DNA from: a virus
IMG/VR virus record: IMGVR_UViG_3300036768_001154
Coordinates: 1 to 21,435 of that record
Direction: 5' to 3' (one strand)
DNA: 21,435 nt
Positions within the stretch are counted from its first letter, which is position 1; each line of letters begins with the position of its first letter. A program made the translations under genes and the position numbers. Below are positions 20,502 through 21,435 of the stretch, in pieces. Under the pieces are notes generated by a model. That model made no database searches. It worked only from the letters and a program-made list of their open reading frames with translations, and had not been told where the DNA came from.

Positions 20502-21262
20502 CGCCGATGCAACGCGCCGCCTATCTTGCCCACTGGCGCACCGATGTCATGCGGCGTCGCGTGTCTGAAGCGCACTCCGTCCTTGCTCGCGCATCCAGCC
20601 TTGGGCGCGTATCGGTCAGCATGTCGTGGGGCAAGGACAGCGTGGTGGCGGGGCATCTTGCGCTGCAATGCCTGCCTCCGCCCGTCACCCTGATACACAT
20701 CGCCAGCGCCTACCGGCTGCCAGGATTTGAGCGTGTGCAAGCGTACTTTTCGGGGCTGGCAGACCTGCATATCATCGAGCCGCGACGGACTCTGCAAGAG
20801 ACCATCGCGTGGCTGCGCGAGGTGGGGCTGCCGCACGAGCGCACGGCGTCACAGCAGCGGGCGGTGGTCAAGGCGATCAAGAAAGACGTCGGCACCGCAT
20901 GGTGCGTTGACCACGGCTTTGGTGTGCAGGTGATGGGCATCCGTGCGGGTGAGAGCAAGGCACGCAAGGCGCTTTTCCGCGCCAAGGGCGCGATCTACGA
21001 CGCGCATGGCATCAAGGCGGCCTGTCCGCTGGCCTGGTGGACTGCAAAGGATGTGTGGGCGTATATCGTCGCCCATGACCTGCCGTATCACCCGCTCTAT
21101 GACTGTGAGACGCACGGAGAGACGCGCGAGACGCTGCGCAACACCGGGTGGCTCTCCACAGACGGCGCAGAGCACGGCCGGATCGTGTGGCTGCGTGAGC
21201 ACTACCCGGAGCAGTACGCGATGCTTGCGCGTCACTTCGGGCGGGCGACGGCTTATACATAG
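20498..21262 (+). CDS. cysH: CysH-like PP-loop protein of the type IV-B locus
   Basis: A 254-residue member of the adenine-nucleotide alpha-hydrolase family. The PP-loop SMSWGKDS (41-48), GIRAGESKAR (147-156), and PLAWWTAKDVWAYI...LPYHPLYD (177-202) match the PAPS-reductase (CysH) fold. The catalytic ECG[LI]H motif of CysH and the CC/CxxC iron-sulfur ligands are missing: only isolated Cys58, 136, 176 and 203 remain. It can therefore bind ATP or a related nucleotide but is unlikely to reduce sulfate. CysH-like genes are the signature companion of type IV-B csf loci, with unknown function. GGGAGG lies upstream of ATG 20498. Confidence 0.85.
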   Translation: MTPMQRAAYLAHWRTDVMRRRVSEAHSVLARASSLGRVSVSMSWGKDSVVAGHLALQCLPPPVTLIHIASAYRLPGFERVQAYFSGLADLHIIEPRRTLQETIAWLREVGLPHERTASQQRAVVKAIKKDVGTAWCVDHGFGVQVMGIRAGESKARKALFRAKGAIYDAHGIKAACPLAWWTAKDVWAYIVAHDLPYHPLYDCETHGETRETLRNTGWLSTDGAEHGRIVWLREHYPEQYAMLARHFGRATAYT

Positions 21263-21309
21263 GGCCCTGACCCGGCCACCGGCCAGACGCAAAAAATTTG
21301 TCCGCCCTC

Positions 21310-21337
21310 TTGACGTCCATGCGTAGGCGTGTATAAT
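21310..21337 (+). promoter_or_regulatory. Strong sigma70-like promoter after the csf locus
   Basis: TTGACG (21310-21315) and a perfect TATAAT (21332-21337) are 16 bases apart. It lies 47 bases after the cysH-like stop and points to the next gene. Transcription would start about 21344, next to a short ATG frame (21345-21404, 19 codons) that overlaps the next start by ATGA and may be a leader. Confidence 0.85.
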
Positions 21338-21344
21338 AGGACCC

Positions 21345-21404
21345 ATGGACAGCACACCGCTGCCACCCGCGCCCCGGGGGTCCAGGGGCTGGAGAAAAAA
21401 ATGA
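21345..21404 (+). CDS. Possible 19-residue leader peptide
   Basis: MDSTPLPPAPRGSRGWRKK, starting at the expected transcription start and ending with TGA overlapping the next ATG (ATGA). It has no upstream ribosome site and would need leaderless initiation, so it is uncertain. Confidence 0.25.
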   Translation: MDSTPLPPAPRGSRGWRKK

Positions 21405-21435
21405 AACACATCGAAGCACTCATCGCAGATCAGGC
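21401..21435 (+). CDS. Gene cut by the window end
   Basis: ATG at 21401 with GGAG seven bases upstream, reading MKHIEALIADQ before the window ends. It is driven by the promoter at 21310. Too little is visible to name it. Confidence 0.6.
   Translation, partial: MKHIEALIADQ

Larger units (their letters stand above)
17767..21262 (+). other. Type IV-B CRISPR-Cas locus (csf1-cas11-csf2-csf3-cysH), no array
   Basis: Five genes in one direction, each overlapping the next, with the content and companion gene that define type IV-B: csf1, small subunit, csf2, csf3 and cysH-like. There is no cas1/cas2, cas6, dinG, cas3 or CRISPR array in the window, which is usual for this subtype. The system sits directly after phage replication genes. 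Confidence 0.85.

Noticed and set aside
20498-21262. A metabolic PAPS reductase for sulfate assimilation
   Set aside because: It lacks the catalytic cysteine motif and is coupled to csf3, not to sulfur genes.
21263-21309. A CRISPR array or crRNA repeat near the type IV locus
   Set aside because: The spaces around the locus are very short and contain no direct repeats; none was found elsewhere in the window.
1-21435. A reverse transcriptase and template repeat for the DGR-like target
   Set aside because: No frame has RT motifs and I saw no second copy of the 1563-1680 sequence; it may lie outside the window.

Overview
The window is about 21.4 kb of a tailed-phage or prophage genome from a GC-rich proteobacterium. 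The host cannot be named from the sequence. It has tightly packed, mostly overlapping genes, a terminase/portal/scaffold module, a lysis cassette, divergent early promoters with matching operators, and a replication module. The 730-residue portal resembles the P22 type and the scaffold is close to P22 length, which points to a podovirus-like virion. Capsid genes presumably lie beyond position 1. No integrase or CI-type repressor is in the window.

Layout, leftward (minus) strand. From about 10.4 kb down to 1 is the late region: an unknown gene, a holin candidate, a SAR endolysin, two small lipoprotein candidates and a membrane coiled-coil protein (spanin-like order), small and large terminase, a terminator, two unknown genes, the portal, a small structural protein, a large C-type-lectin-like protein that looks like a diversity-generating retroelement target, a small companion protein, the scaffold, and the start of a CsrA-like gene. 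From 14.13 to 10.64 kb is the leftward early operon: small peptides, a cupin-like protein, a frameshifted helix-turn-helix gene, a dNMP kinase, a DHH phosphoesterase and two unknown genes. Between the two lies a stretch carrying the 3' end of an IS200/IS605 tnpB and its right end.

Layout, rightward (plus) strand. Between 14.2 and 14.45 kb two divergent promoters each carry an ATAACC-N4-GGTTAT-like operator. The right promoter appears to start a leaderless mRNA for a YdaS/Cro-like regulator. Small membrane proteins, a tRNA-like cloverleaf with a CAU anticodon, and stacked hairpins with terminators follow. Then come a replication-initiator-like gene, a helicase-loader-position gene and an unknown gene.

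The most striking part is 17.77 to 21.26 kb: five overlapping genes that read as a type IV-B CRISPR-Cas locus, in the order csf1 (zinc-finger large subunit), a Cas11-like small subunit, csf2 (Cas7), csf3 (Cas5) and a CysH-like PP-loop protein. It lies directly behind the phage replication genes with only 5 bases between them. No CRISPR array, cas6, dinG or adaptation gene is visible. A strong sigma70-like promoter follows and drives a gene cut by the window edge. I infer that the phage carries an array-less type IV-B effector as cargo, co-transcribed with its replication genes.
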